From Magicicada septendecula (lineage: Eukaryota; Arthropoda; Insecta; Hemiptera; Cicadidae), in the NCBI GenBank assembly GCA_034769895.1, contig CM068369.1, positions 423,013,479 to 423,077,478 on the forward strand: DNA of 64,000 nt, read 5' to 3'. This document shows, piece by piece, positions 10,399-22,626 of the stretch. The notes under the pieces were generated by a model. That model was not told the origin of the DNA. It did no database searches and was given only the letters and a program-made list of their open reading frames with translations. A program made the translations under genes and the position numbers. Each line of letters begins with the position of its first letter. The first letter of the stretch is position 1.

Positions 10399-13252
10399 TT
10401 ATTTTACCTTTTCTTCCTCATGATATTTTTTCATGGATTGTTGATTATAATTGCCCTTGATCTTCTTTGAAATGGGGTCGGTTAATTCATACGTGTTGTT
10501 GTTGTTGTTTTTTGTTATGGTGTAGGGTCCAACGTATAGTAATAATAATTTCTTTGATATCCCTTCTAGAGTGCTAGGCAATTCCCTGTTCTTTAACAAA
10601 ACTTTCTCTCCTACTTCATATTTAATTATTTTACCCTTTATTTTCTGGTATTTATTTCTGCATTTCTCCAGATTTTCCATCACCTGATTATAGAATTTTA
10701 ATTTATTAAATTGGTATGGTGGAGACTTACGAAATTTAATCAATTCTTGGATCTCTCTGGGTGGTTGTTTTTCATACATGGCAGTGTATGGAGTGCAATT
10801 TATAGATGGATGATAAGCCAAGTTTAAAAAATCTTCTGTGGATGATAAGTAATCAGGCCACTTCCTTTGTTGTTGATGACAATAGGTTCTTAAGATTCTA
10901 CCAACCTCTCTCAGTATTCTTTCTGATGGATTGCTACTGGGGTGGTATACGGAGGTCTTATAGCTTTTGATGTTCAGTTCTAACAATGTGTTCTTCCATT
11001 TTCTGCCTCGAAACTGTGTACCATGGTCTGTAACTATTGAAACAGGTATTCCTATTTTTGGAATGTATTGAGTAGTTATTACTTCAAGAATTTTCTGCGT
11101 AGTTGCTCGACTGATTGGATACAATTTGGTGAAGTGGTCCATAATGATTATAAGGTATTTATAGCGGCTTCTACCTTCACTCCTAGGAAATGGTCCACAT
11201 ATGTCAATGAATAATTTTTCCAATTTTTGTTCTGACGATATAGGTATCATTACACCTTCCCTTCGTTCATTATTAATTTTGACCAATTGGCAGATATGAC
11301 AGGGTTTTATATAATTTTGTACCTTCCTGTGTATGTTCTTAATGTAACAATTCTCCTCCAATGCTTTCACTACCTTTACTGCACCCATATGTCCGTATCT
11401 TATGTGATATTCCAACACTAGTTCCTTCTCCATGATTCTGGGAATGATGACCTTCCAGTCTTCTTGGTTCAATGTATTTTTTATAAATAAAATTCCTTCT
11501 TGTTCATAATAGAATTGGTTTATTGAAGAGTTTTGGTTCGCCATACGTTCCTTGATTTTTATTAATTTTGGGTCTAACAACTGATTAGCTCTGATATTTT
11601 GTAATAATGCCTCCAAATCAGATCTACTATTGAGAATGTTGTACACCTTGATAATCCTTTCCTTCTCACCCTCAAATGTCTGGGTGTCCAGGTTTATTCG
11701 AGATAACACGTCTGCTATCACGTTTTGACTCCCTGGAATATATTCCCATTCGATATTATACTCCTGCGAGGCGAGTATCCACCTTGTAAGCCTTCCGTGA
11801 CTCAGCTTACAACTTCTTAAAAATGAGATGGACTTATGATCTGTTCTGACAGTTACAGGATATCCCAAAATGTACGTTCGGAATTTACTACAAGCAAAGA
11901 CTATGCTTAATAGTTCCTTTTCCATAACATTATACCTTCTCTCACAGTTGTTTAACACACGACTGGCAAAACTGATGACTAAATGGTTTCCTTCTGTGTC
12001 TTCTTGGTACAATACCATCCCAAGACTCACATCACTTGCGTCACAGTTCAAAAAGAATGGGTGATCAAAATTTGGATGATGAAGGATTACTGTCTCTAAG
12101 AATTTATCCTTTATCTGTTGTAGTATAGCATCCTGTTCATGTCCCCATGTCCATTTGTTTTTGGAAGACAGCTGTTCCTGAAATTTAGATGTCAATGCGG
12201 AATAATTGCGTTGGAACTTCCGGTAGTAATTACACAGTCCTAAGAAGGATTGGAGTTGCCTCTTATTCTTTGGTTGTGGGAACTTCTGGATTGCAGTAAC
12301 TTTTTCTTGTGATGGGGAAATACCTTGTTCAGTCAAATTGAAACCTAAAAATTGAACCTCCTTCGCTACTAATTGGGATTTTTCGAGTTTTAGTGTTATG
12401 TTGTTCTCTGCTAACTTACTCAATACATACTCCACCCTGTGACAATGTTCCTCCCAGTTGGATGAGGTAATCAACAGGTCATCTACATAAACTGTGGTGA
12501 ATTGTAGCGCTTCCTGGCCCAATACCTGGTCCATACATCGTACAAAAATTGCTACCGAATTGACTAATCCAAATGGCAGTCTCTTAAACTGGTAGTTTCT
12601 ACCCTCGAAAATAAAAGCCATATATTTTCGACTCATCGGGTGCAACTCCACCTGCCAGTAACCACAAACTGTGTCCCAGGTACTGATAAATTTTGTACCA
12701 TGAAATTTCTTTTGAAATTTCTTCTATTTCTACAGGTGACGTGCGATCATTTACTATATGTTTATTTATTTCTCGGGCATCCAAGCAAAGTCGAACCTGT
12801 CCGTTCTTCTTCTGAATTGCTACTATTGGGCTAGTATATGGTGATTGGCTATGCTCAATTATATCATTTAACATTTTATTAATTTCAGCTCTAACCGCCT
12901 CCTTCAATGAATATGGTATAGGATAGGATTTTCTGTGGAATTCTGCTGGTTCTTTAAATTGTATTCTACACTGATAGTTTTTTACTTTTCCTGGTTTTTC
13001 TGAAAATACATGTTTATACTTCTTATATATCATAATGAGATCTTCTACTTGTTTTACTGTCAAATTATTTGTGCCTTGGTGTCTAAACTCTCTTATCTCC
13101 TGTAATTTTGTGTTCCACAGATCTTCATTTGTCATATTATAGATTATTTTTCTGCATTGGGTGTCATTCTTTAAAAAATTTAATTCCCTAACTTGGTGAT
13201 GAGGTGACGGTTCAGAGGGGCACCATCGCTTCCTATTAACTCTGCCGTCCAC
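10399..13252 (-). CDS. Element D pol region: RT, RNase H, integrase
   Basis: Coding-like region read in two overlapping open stretches, treated as a fossil. RT motifs include YTSPIVAIQKKNGQVRLCLD, LPFGLVNSVAIF and TTVYVDDLLIT. RNase H motifs include FFLNCDASDVSLGMVLYQED, YNVMEKELLSIVFA and VRTDHKSISFL. Integrase has an HHCC-type HIRYGHMG with CHICQLVK, a DDE core (LFIDICGPFPRS, SIVTDHGTQFRGRKW, SNPSERILREV) and a C-terminal KYEVGEKVLLKNRELPS segment. This is the Ty3/Gypsy order. About one break is visible. Confidence 0.9.
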
Positions 13253-13329
13253 ATAACACCTTCTGAGTTCAAGGACACCTTCTCCTTGCTCAAATCAATA
13301 ATGGCTGAATATTTCCTCAGCATATCGCA

Positions 13330-13767
13330 TCAGATTAATAATTCGAATGGTAGGCCGATTGCGACCAAACATATAATATTAATTGTAACACCTTTGCTTT
13401 CTATTTCCAATGACACTTGTTTTCTCACTGTTTTATTTTGACACCCAGTGGCACCTATTAAAATAACATTATTGACAGGTAAGGTAGGTATTATATTTTT
13501 ACTTTGTTTCTGTATTCTCTCCAGTTCAGCGTCGTTAATAAGTGATACATTTGCACCAGTATCTATCATTATTCGTGTAGGAATTCCTTCAATTTGAGCG
13601 GTTATGTATAAAATTTCATTATGCTGGTTGATTCTACTTGTCACCATTTCCTCCAACAGTTCTTCTCGAAGATTTTTCAAATAATAATTGTAAATAATAG
13701 TAAGATTTTGACTATCCGTCCTTAAACTTTGGTTATTGTTATACTTCAACATTCTTTTATTTTCCAT
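13330..13767 (-). CDS. Element D aspartic protease region
   Basis: Contains PTRIMIDTGANVSLINDAEL, the retropepsin active-site motif DTGA, followed by a hydrophobic pocket segment (VNNVILIGATG). It sits between Gag and RT, as expected for Ty3/Gypsy. Treated as a fossil part of pol. Confidence 0.85.
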   Translation of the reverse strand: MENKRMLKYNNNQSLRTDSQNLTIIYNYYLKNLREELLEEMVTSRINQHNEILYITAQIEGIPTRIMIDTGANVSLINDAELERIQKQSKNIIPTLPVNNVILIGATGCQNKTVRKQVSLEIESKGVTINIICLVAIGLPFELLI

Positions 13768-13860
13768 AATTAGTTAGTAGTAATTTGTTATTACTATATT
13801 TTTGAATTTGGTGGTTTTTGTACCCAGTAGTTAGTAGCAGTAAGGGGTCGCGAGGGTTTA

Positions 13861-15969
13861 TTACTGCCTCACTCCGTTTAAATTAAGGCTATCATGATTA
13901 TTTTCCGGGCATGACTGTTGATTTGCCTGGAATGGTGTGCTGGTTCCTGGTTGTTCAATCTCTCGGTTGTCTAATTGTTCACGTCCCCTTGATTCTCGGA
14001 AGTCCTCCTGGCTTCTACTTCTTACTCGGTTATAATGGTGACTCATCCCTCTGAGATTTCCTCTTTGATCATAACTGTTATTAAAACTGTTCCTCCGAGG
14101 TTGATGGTATCTCCAGTAATCCTCTTCTTCTGCACTAATATAATTTATTCTTGGTCTGTACGGACGATTATTATTATAATTACCCTGGTTATTATTATTG
14201 GTATTAACTCCTGAGTTATTTCTAAAATTATTATAATTTTGGTTTGTTCGGTAGTTATTATAGTTATTATTATTAATTCTATTACCCGGATGGTAATTTT
14301 GATTGGGCCTGTTGTTACTATTATTGCTAATTGGATTTCGATTGAAATTTGCTTGTTGGTTATTATTTGGAGTAAAATTTTGGTTGGAACTACGGTCGTT
14401 ACCATTAAAGTTATAACTATTCCGGTTATGCATGTTATTATAGTGATTAGGATTCATACCATGGTTATTATTTCTTGAACCGCACTGATCAGTTCGTTGT
14501 CTGCTTCTTTTGTAGTAACCCTCGTGTTCATAATTTTCTAATAAGTCAGCCATTGCGTGGACCGTTTTAATCTGGCTTCCCAGGCGTGCTCTGGCAATTC
14601 CTGTGTCATAATGGTATGCCATTTTAGTTACTAGGGATTCTTCTGGTATTCTTGGCTCTAGGTGTCTCGCCAAACATACCTTTTCCCAGAAATAAGTAGT
14701 TGGAGATGTACCTCTATTTCCATCATAGCTTCCCTGACAAATGTTGTCCCTTATAATATTTTGTATAGCTTCGGACCAATATTTTTCTTTAAACAGTTTT
14801 TTAAATTGAGTGTAGTCCACTATCTCATTCCTGGTTGCTGTCCACCAGTTGTCCGTAATCTCCCTAAAATGCTCATCCAACATCTCTCTAATCGAGCTCC
14901 AGATAGTTATTCGATGTTTATTAAAATGTTCCTCGATTCTGGCCAGGAATTCCATGGGGTTTCTACGATAATTTTTGAAATTAATCCCTTCTCTGGTTTC
15001 ATTTGTGGAAACATGAGTAATATTATTTGGTCTGGTTCTAATTAACTCAATTTCTTCTTGATTTTGGCGTACTTGACCAGTTAAATTGTTCACCGTAGTG
15101 TTAATATTGTCACACCTTTCTCCGGTTTGTTTCTGTAAATTCACTAAATTTTCTTGTTCCTTTTGTATTCCTTCTATTTGAATACGACTATTTTCTTGGA
15201 CCTGGTCTATTCTGGTATTTATCACTGCTTTATTTTGTATAATGGTTTCGTTAACTTTTCTCAATCTCTCATTAGTGTCAGCTATTTCTAGCTTCCTTTC
15301 CTCATCGATTTTGTCCATCTTCTGGTTAATTGTATCATTGACCTGTTCTATTCTACCATTAATTCTTCTTAAATTCTCTTCATTGATTTGTCTGAACTCT
15401 TCCTTCATTTGGTTATTATTTTCACTTATAGTTTGCCTTAAAGTTTCATTAGTACTTTCCTTAATACTATCAATTTTTTCATTAATCCGTTTTAAAGTCT
15501 CGTTAGTGTCTTCTCTGTTTTGGTCAAATCTCTCCTCCATCTGTTTTATTAAATTTTCACTCATTTTCTCATTTTGTATCCTTGAGTTCTCGTTAATCTC
15601 TTCCTTCATACCGTCTATTTTCTCGTTTGTTTGTCTGTGATCTTCCTTGATGCTCTTCAAATCTTCCTTCGTTTGCTTGTTTTGTTCATCCATTTGTTTT
15701 AATAAGTTTTGACTCAAAATTTCATTTTGTTTCTTTGAGTTTTCACTGAATTCTTCCTTGATGCTCTTCAAATCTTCCTTCATTTCTTCCTTCTGCTTCT
15801 TAGAGTCTTCTTTAATTAATTCCCATAGTTGTTGTAAATCCAGGCCTCCTCTGGCTTCCTCTCTTACTACCGTTTCCACATCCTCCACCGATGTTACTTC
15901 TTTCTCTTCCATCCTGACTTCCTTCTCTGCCTCCTTCATCCGTCTCAGTGACGACGCCCTTTTATGCAT
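13861..15969 (-). CDS. Element D Gag
   Basis: Fossil Gag of 702 residues in one open frame. Residues about 40-310 are a long heptad-rich coiled coil built from repeated KSIKEE, NENxRIxxQN and RINEKID units. Residues about 335-480 form the capsid-like region (NFKNYRRNPMEFLARIEEHF, WWTATRNEIVDYTQFKKLFK, YYKRSRQR). The tail is Asn/Arg-rich (NNNxxNYNNNRPYRPRINYI) and has no CCHC zinc knuckle. Gag packages the element RNA into particles. The coiled coil is unusually long for Ty3/Gypsy. Element E has a related Gag with the same N-terminal style and tail. Confidence 0.88.
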   Translation of the reverse strand: MHKRASSLRRMKEAEKEVRMEEKEVTSVEDVETVVREEARGGLDLQQLWELIKEDSKKQKEEMKEDLKSIKEEFSENSKKQNEILSQNLLKQMDEQNKQTKEDLKSIKEDHRQTNEKIDGMKEEINENSRIQNEKMSENLIKQMEERFDQNREDTNETLKRINEKIDSIKESTNETLRQTISENNNQMKEEFRQINEENLRRINGRIEQVNDTINQKMDKIDEERKLEIADTNERLRKVNETIIQNKAVINTRIDQVQENSRIQIEGIQKEQENLVNLQKQTGERCDNINTTVNNLTGQVRQNQEEIELIRTRPNNITHVSTNETREGINFKNYRRNPMEFLARIEEHFNKHRITIWSSIREMLDEHFREITDNWWTATRNEIVDYTQFKKLFKEKYWSEAIQNIIRDNICQGSYDGNRGTSPTTYFWEKVCLARHLEPRIPEESLVTKMAYHYDTGIARARLGSQIKTVHAMADLLENYEHEGYYKRSRQRTDQCGSRNNNHGMNPNHYNNMHNRNSYNFNGNDRSSNQNFTPNNNQQANFNRNPISNNSNNRPNQNYHPGNRINNNNYNNYRTNQNYNNFRNNSGVNTNNNNQGNYNNNRPYRPRINYISAEEEDYWRYHQPRRNSFNNSYDQRGNLRGMSHHYNRVRSRSQEDFRESRGREQLDNREIEQPGTSTPFQANQQSCPENNHDSLNLNGVRQ

Positions 15970-16066
15970 GTTTATTATTCTTTGGAACTTATAGCAGTCG
16001 CCAGCTAAAAATTAGGAAATTAATTTGCTTGTTTCTTTTTCTTCACCTAATATTCCCTAATTTCAG

Positions 16067-16086
16067 CCTCACTAGTTGGTGCGCCA
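16067..16086 (-). other. Element D primer-binding site
   Basis: On the minus strand TGGCGCACCAACTAGTGAGG lies a few bases after the 5' LTR. TGGCGC starts are typical PBSs in insect Ty3/Gypsy elements. The matching tRNA was not determined. Confidence 0.7.
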
Positions 16087-16089
16087 ATT

Positions 16090-18123
16090 TATAATACGAC
16101 TCTTGTACCCGTAGTATCTTAATGGTATAATGATTTGCCCGTGTTATTCCTTGTATATGTTAATTTGTAATAAATAGTTGTAATAGTGTATCAGCTTATC
16201 GTGGAATATTTATGTTGTGTGTTTACAAATGTGATTTAAATATATAAGTAAAAGAATTGAATTATTCTGCCTTGGGTTCTGAATCAGAATTATAATTATT
16301 CCAGTTCAGTAGTTAGAACTCCCAAAATCAATTCAAAAATAGCGGTCGAGTCATCCCAAAATTTTCAAGTCACCTTCGATATTAGGCTTTAACCTATTAT
16401 TTGAGGTTAATCTTGGTTTTGCAGTTTGCGTACTTCCAATGACTCCCCAAATTCTTCTTATCCTTGTTATTTATAAAATAAATGCTGATAATATATTACG
16501 TTCTTGAAATAATAACGCATGGATATGATTTAATAACATAATGGTTTAATCTCTGTAATATAAATTCAAATTATTGGAAAATTCCATTCGATACATACGG
16601 TTGTCACAATCGATATTTATCTCAGGATTTAATAATTAAATAATTTTAATATATTTCGTGGGAATTCTTGTGGCTGCTACGAAAAGTTCCTTTACATGAT
16701 AATTAATAATATAGAGTACCTTTACAAACAATATTACTTATAATCTAAAAAATTACAAAAATTATATATTAAGTAACATACAAAGTTGGCGAGATTCAAT
16801 GCTTCGTAAAAAGCATGTAGGTTAGAGTGATGTCAACATCATGGCTACTATATTGTCCGTCTCAGAAAATAATGAAGTTTATTAATGTGTCCAAATAAAT
16901 GTTTCCTTGTAATCACTGTTCGCTTAGATATTGAATTTGTTTTCACTTAAAATGTTTACTAGTGATTAGTGTTAGTGTAAATTGTTATATTGTCTAGTGG
17001 TTGTTCCTTGTTGGATAAAAATATTGTCAAATTATACTTTACACATCTAGACGATATTGCTGAAGGTTTCCTGGTTTATTCTGAATAATTTCTTGCTTGT
17101 GTGTGTTACTTGTTCATGAAAATTGTAGTGGAGGGATTATTATCTTCGATGGTGGTCCTTCAGATCTTCGTTCACAAACGGGTTAACAATTTTTTTAATT
17201 TTATTTTAATTACCTCTCAACACGCATGATTCAACTGTTCTCCTTCACAATTAACAATTAAGTGTTATTTCTTCCTTTTTAGTCACTGAACTCATACAAC
17301 TTCTTAAATTTTGATTGGCCATTTATGTACAGGTTAAATGTTATGGGATCAACACCCATTACCTACTTTATATTTTATAAATTACCTTTAATAGATAATT
17401 TTATTATTATACTCTAATGATACATGCAATGTTTATACAATTATTAATTAGATAATTATAAACAATTTGATACTACACATGCCTCAGTTTATAACTGTAA
17501 AACCTTATTAATTTGAATTTCTATGATATGTGGTGGAACAATTTGTTATGGTTGATTGTAATTTCTACTTTGACTGCCTGAGGTAAATATATTTACATAA
17601 ATTAACTGGTGACATAAAATCTTATAACATACAACAAAACTCTTAATAATAATAATTGTTTTTAACAACTTTAATTATTTCATACTTTTAAACTATTGTC
17701 TGTATGATAATAATAAAACACTTTTTATAAATAATAAATAGCACACTGTTTAACTATAGTTTGTGCCACTATTTATTATTATATCACTCATCACTGTAAA
17801 TGTTTGTGTCCCTTTTTCTATCCTTAATATAGGCCTATATAATTTTGTTAATACAATTTTAATTTATGATTAGGTACTCTTTATTGGGTTTAGTTGTGTT
17901 TCAGGGTAAGTTGATTATTTAGGCCTACTAGGTTTATTTATTTAACTTGTTGTCTGTTTACTGCCCTATTCTACTGGGTTATTTCTGAGTTTCTTAATAA
18001 TATTAAATAAGTCAAACCAACTAGGTTTCCTTTAATTTGCTTTCAATTATTATTTCTTGTTTCCTCTCTGGATCGGATTCCACTATTATTTACTATTCTT
18101 TTGTAACATTTTGTTTCGTTACA
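16090..18123 (-). repeat. 5' LTR of element D
   Basis: 2034 bp and about 99% identical to 8295-10331. The minus-strand start is TGTAACGAAAC and the end is GTATTATA, followed by the PBS. Flanked on the right by atat. Confidence 0.93.
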
Positions 18124-18700
18124 ATATATAAAATTTAAATTAATGATTAATTATACTTTATTTTGGTGGGAAAGTAAAATGTAAAATGGGAATAATTCCT
18201 TCTAACTTGATCTTATAAATTGCGCCTCATGGCCGAATAGATGTTTTGATTTTTACGAAGTAGGATTCAATGTACCAGTGTTATTTGTACAATAAAAAGG
18301 GAATGTCATTGGTAAACAAAAAATATAAGAGTAATTTACTGAAAATAACACGTTCTGCTATTTCCGGTTCACCTAAACGAAACTGGCCCGAAGGTAAGAA
18401 AATTTTGTGTTTCATTGTTGGTATCTTTAAAGATGGCATCTGGACAGTGGATGAAATAAAATAAACAATATTAAAATAAATTTAAAGTAATCAAAAAGTG
18501 AGTATATTTACACAATGACCTATTAAACCACATCCAGAGCCAAAAGGGAATAAACGAGAGCATGCTTGCAGATGGTATCATATTATTTAGGTAACAGCTA
18601 CAAACGATTCCAAACAACAAAGACTGTTACAAACTAAAATGAATCTGACTCTAGAGAAGATGAAGTACTGTGCACAAAATAGTAGCAAGAAATAAACATT
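18124..18700. other. Intergenic or intronic sequence, nothing recognised
   Basis: AT-rich. A 64-residue plus-strand frame at 18270-18464 has no recognisable motif and ends near a GT-type donor (GAAG followed by gtaagaaa). It is not supported as a gene. Confidence 0.4.
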
Positions 18701-18729
18701 ACAAAAACTGTATATCAGTTATTTTCACT

Positions 18730-19070
18730 AAAACATCAAAATTTTATGTTCCTTAGAGCTACAAAAAAGTTAAAATACCAGATACACTGAGATCATCCTG
18801 GATAACAACTTGATTTGGAAAGAGCATATGAAGTAAGTAAAGGAAAATGTTACTGAAATGACTGGCCGGAGCTTCCTGGGGATGCACTCAAGATACCCTC
18901 AACATAACACTTATTACACACCAGTTTTCAAGTATAGAAGTAAAGAACTAATAACCGCAAATAAATAAACCCAATGCCAAGCAGGAAAATGCCAAAACAA
19001 CGTTTTAAGACTCATAACTGGAGCACACCAGTGCTCCATACCAGTGGCAGCCATGCAACCTTAGTCTATA
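18730..19070 (+). mobile_element. LINE reverse-transcriptase fragment
   Basis: Translates brokenly into the RT tail region, LGIILDNNLIWKEHMK-like, followed by KENVTEMTGRSFLG. The later stretch ending ctggagcacaccagtgctcc, then gcagccatg, matches the same section of the LINE at 45590-45860. Stops and frameshifts are frequent and the piece is a 5'- and 3'-truncated remnant. Probably the same I/Loa-like family. Confidence 0.6.
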
Positions 19071-20290
19071 TTGTAACGGTACAGAATTGTAGGCTACCAC
19101 AGTTTTAATTTTACTTTATATTAATTCAGTTCAAGTTTCAAATTGTTAACTTTCACCTGTGAGGTACCCCAGTAACCAGCAATGCACATTGTTAGCCTAA
19201 ACAATTGCCCAGACGTATTGCGTAACTGCCCAGCAGCAGGCTTTTTGTGAAACACAGTCTGCAGATTGTCACCACTGAATGAACATCAGTCAGAGCAGTG
19301 AAAAGTTCGTGCATTAAAAAATAGTGGCCTCGGGAGTGCAAGATAGGCCTAGAGTAAATGGGCCTATCTAGTAAAACATAATACTATTTTGCTACAATTT
19401 ATAAGGCAGCGCGGTCACATAGTTAAAAACATAAGAGCTCGAGCAATAAAAGTCGGCCGACAAACAAATCTGTAAAAGTAAAATTCGCAATTGCAAACTA
19501 AAGTGAGTTAAATAAGACGGAGTGTGTAGCGGTAGTGCGGAAGATTATGAACTGTGGTATACCATGGATAAAAACTCCAAAAATGCTCAGTAGATGAATC
19601 AGATAGTAAGTATTATGTAGTGAGTAAAGATTGACATTGGGCCAGCTGTTTTCTCTTGAGTGTAAGAAAAGTGTAAGAAATTGTTTTCTACATTACAGAC
19701 TTATGAGTAAAAAATTTACAGGCATTGCACAAATGCAATGCATAGAGAAGGGCATTGAAAATGCTTCAATAAATCTAAAAAATATATATATATATTTATG
19801 TTCATTCACCAATCAATGAATTCATTCTTCATTTACCAATATACAGATTATAAGTTAAATGTAGTCGCATTCATAAGCGAAGTTTTATATGTGTACTACG
19901 TTATTGACAACAAAGAAGTAGTATCTATGGAAACTCACCGGTTCCCATTTTTGATCACGCACCAGCGATCGGCTGCAAATGTACGACACTGTCGTGTTTT
20001 ATTACTTTTTAAATAATTAATTAAATAATCACAAACTCCCACTTACCTTTAATTTATCAACTCTCTGGCCAGATTGTCTAGTGGTGTAAACCCTATTTCG
20101 TATAGCGAATTTACCAGCACAGAAAATGAAATCAGGTACTTGAAATGATTATTCACACACAAATATATCAAGTGAAATAAAATATTAATTTATTGTTTGA
20201 TGTTGTAACATTCTTTGTTCTCCACTCTCTTGATTTTCTTGTACATAATTTTTGACTCTACTCTAAAAGTTATTAAAACCCATGTGGCTG
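19071..20290. other. Non-coding, includes a copy of a dispersed repeat
   Basis: Positions about 19880-19940 (atatgtgtactacgttattg, acaacaaagaagtagt, tatggaaac) match 37926-37960 and 62718-62765. The rest shows no gene. TGTAACGG at 19080 could be an LTR edge but no partner was found. Confidence 0.4.
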
Positions 20291-20299
20291 TGCCACTTA

Positions 20300-22163
20300 T
20301 ACAATTATAACAATATTATATATTTATTCATATTTTAATTAGATTATATAAGGCAGCCCAGTTTGCTCACTCTCTTATCCACACATATTTAAATTTTCCC
20401 CATATTTTAAGTTTAGCGCTTTATAAAAATTTTACATAATTATGGCAAGGATTAAGAAGAAAGTTGCACTGTTACTTCTCTGTACGTCCTGGTTGACCCC
20501 GTTGTTACATTAACTTACCTTTATACAAATACAAATAAATAAAATTATCTATCTTCCACCTACCTTATATTTTGCCCTCTCATCCCAGAATCCGTCACAC
20601 AAACGTCGAGATGCAAGAGTGATTTAAAGGTTATATGAATAACTGACGCAACTCGCCTTTTGTGAAGAGAAACAAACTAAATTTTATTTTTATTCTTTAA
20701 AATTTTTCAACTTCAAATTATTCTTTATTCATTTCCGTATCTTTAAAAAAAAAAAAACAGTCTATTACTTCTAGCCAAACTTTAAATTAAATTACAACTT
20801 TCTTGAAATATTTGAAACATTATCTGGTACCACTAAACTTACTTAAAACATCTTACCTTATTATAAACAGCCCAGCCTGCTCGCACTCACATTCATTCCA
20901 TTACAAATAAAAACCCCCTTTTAATTATTTAGGAACATATTGGATACATTGTGCAATACCCTTGCCGGCAACGAGGGGTTCCTCCGAACTCGTGGCTTCT
21001 CACTTACGCATTTAGTTGTGGGTTCGAAAACAGTTATAATTTACTTTTCTTCTTCCTGCCGAAAACTATAGTCACTTTCACATTTTTGAATAACTGAAAC
21101 TCACTTTTATTTGATATTCACAATTTTTTTAATGAGCCCCGTGGGGCGGTTACCTGGCCAGGTAAGCGTCGGTGAGAGAACTGGGCAGAGCGTTCACCAA
21201 ATCCCTTCCACTTACAATTCTTCGACAAGGCGGAAAGCAATGCCTTGTGTACCAAAGTCATTGTTACTGTTCAGCCAACAAATGTGATTTTCGTGTGTTG
21301 GACGTCGACGATATTTGTGTCCAGAGGTTTACGTCACAAAATAGGCGTGACTTAAACTTATATCCTCCAGCTCGGACCACGTGCGAACAAAACCTTGGTC
21401 TCCAAGCCATATTGTTTTACCAATTTGGCGTCAGTTGCGCACCTGCTGGAGTTAGCGTGCTTGTGTGCGGGTGTCACACAGCATCAAAGTTCCAAGAATT
21501 GTATCACCGTCAACCAGACGACATTCCAGTGCATTGGCATCACCTCACAAGTCCTTTGTTCTAACTACGCTTCATTTGAACACGTGGCTGTCCACACAGA
21601 TGAAACTGAATTTAATAATACTTTAATAAAATAAAACCCAAATTTAATAAAATAAAAAGCCCCTTCTTTTGCCCCATTACACCGTGTTGTACTCGGTGGG
21701 TTTCTTCACTCACAAGTCCAAAAGTAGTTCTCACAATTTGTTTTTTACGTCACTGAAGGGTAATTCGTTCTCACATTATTTTTTATGCCACTTTATATTA
21801 TAAATTTAACCACATTTTAAAATTTTAATAGGTTTTCGGCCCGCGAGCCTTTGTGTTCGTCTGGCCAGACGGAATTCTTGTAGTCGACTGCACTGTTTTC
21901 TGTGCGCACAGCGCGTAGGTATTTCTTAATACGTGACCAGACCATGGGAAAGTTGGCCATCTGAGTGCACGGTTGGAAGCGCGTGCGCCCCCTCATTGAT
22001 AAAAGTACATTCCTTAGCCACACCGCAACTGTTTGACTATATAGTCCACTCACCGTAATTTCTTATTCACAATTCCCGATGCGTATTTTCTGATGGTTAC
22101 CGAACAGTACCATGACTGGTTTTAAAATGATTAAAATTTGTTTCCCCCTTTTGCCCCGTTACA
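20300..22163 (-). repeat. Diverged LTR of the element C type
   Basis: On the minus strand it starts TGTAACGGGGC at 22163. It carries a run of blocks homologous to the element C LTR: cctggccaggta, the cccc-ggggc step, cctcgttgccggcaa, aaaagggggttttta, caggctgggctgt, ataaggtaagat and ggtaggtgg. An end-like TGTAACA lies at 20503-20509. Beyond it, a partial duplicate of the gggctg block and a PBS-like TGGCACAGCC near 20290 suggest either a nested LTR or a 5' LTR with lost interior. Old and broken; no clear target duplication. Weak frames at 21172-21634 and 21817-22053 fall inside it and are not genes. Confidence 0.6.
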
Positions 22164-22444
22164 ACACGTCCTTATAAACATTTTCAATGTTAAAACAGAA
22201 AACTAATTATTAGTTCAATGTGATTCACTAACATCTGTGATATGCAGTTAGTCAGTTCTAATATAACCATGATTGCAATGTGTTAAATACATCCAACAAA
22301 TTGGTATGGGTTATTATGGGCGTGATATGGCTTTTATGAACAGCAACCATAGATATCCACATTATGATTATTTTAATATTAAATGTAGTATTCTTAGTAA
22401 CATCAAATACCAGAGATACGGTTAATACTTAATAACAATTATAC
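22164..22444. other. Intron sequence beside dynein exon
   Basis: Downstream side of the exon at 22445-22626. Nothing recognised. Confidence 0.5.
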
Positions 22445-22626
22445 CTAGCAGATTGATGCCTGAGAGCACTGAGGAATGCTTCTGGGTGAAATGTATCCGA
22501 CAAATCCAGTGGAGACTTCATTCTATCTTTGTGTTTATTGAGAGCTGTTGTGCGTGCTACCACACTGCGTATGTACTGCATTGGATTGGATGGTCCTTGC
22601 CACATTTTAACCCACGACTCTGGTGT
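22445..22626 (-). CDS. DYNC2H1: DYNC2H1-like exon (TPESW / FHPEAFLSALRHQSAR region)
   Basis: This 182-bp exon starts after a T-rich tract and ttgtattcag. It encodes TPESWVKMWQGPSNPMQYIR, SVVARTTALNKHKDRMK and LDLSDTFHPEAFLSALRHQS, followed by Ala and a split Arg codon (AG before gtataatt). PxxWxxxWxGPxxPxxYxxxxVxR and LSxxFHPxxFLxALRxxxAR are among the best-conserved dynein heavy-chain motifs. Phase continuity with the exon at 26251 is exact. The following exon(s), roughly 100 residues in relatives, were not found between here and position 18124 and probably lie beyond the inserted elements to the left. Confidence 0.9.

Larger units (their letters stand above)
8295..18123 (-). mobile_element. 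Element D: Ty3/Gypsy LTR retrotransposon, nearly whole
   Basis: This 9.8-kb minus-strand element has LTRs at 8295-10331 and 16090-18123 that differ at roughly 15 of about 2035 positions, so the insertion is young. The LTR begins TGTAACGAAAC. A PBS beginning TGGCGCACCAACTAG lies just inside the 5' LTR (16067-16086), and a purine-rich tract sits inside the 3' LTR (10332-10350). Parts in order are Gag, protease, RT, RNase H and integrase, the Ty3/Gypsy order. No envelope gene was seen. The target duplication is probably atat; its left copy is partly masked by the mariner fold-back. It looks nearly whole, with about one or two breaks in pol. Confidence 0.93.

Noticed and set aside
14145-15640. 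Ile/Leu-rich frames opposite element D Gag
   Set aside because: Shadows of the coiled-coil and Asn-rich Gag coding sequence.
18270-18464. 64-residue frame beginning MYQCYLYNKKGM
   Set aside because: No motif, no conserved partner and AT-rich context; a donor-like site alone is not enough.
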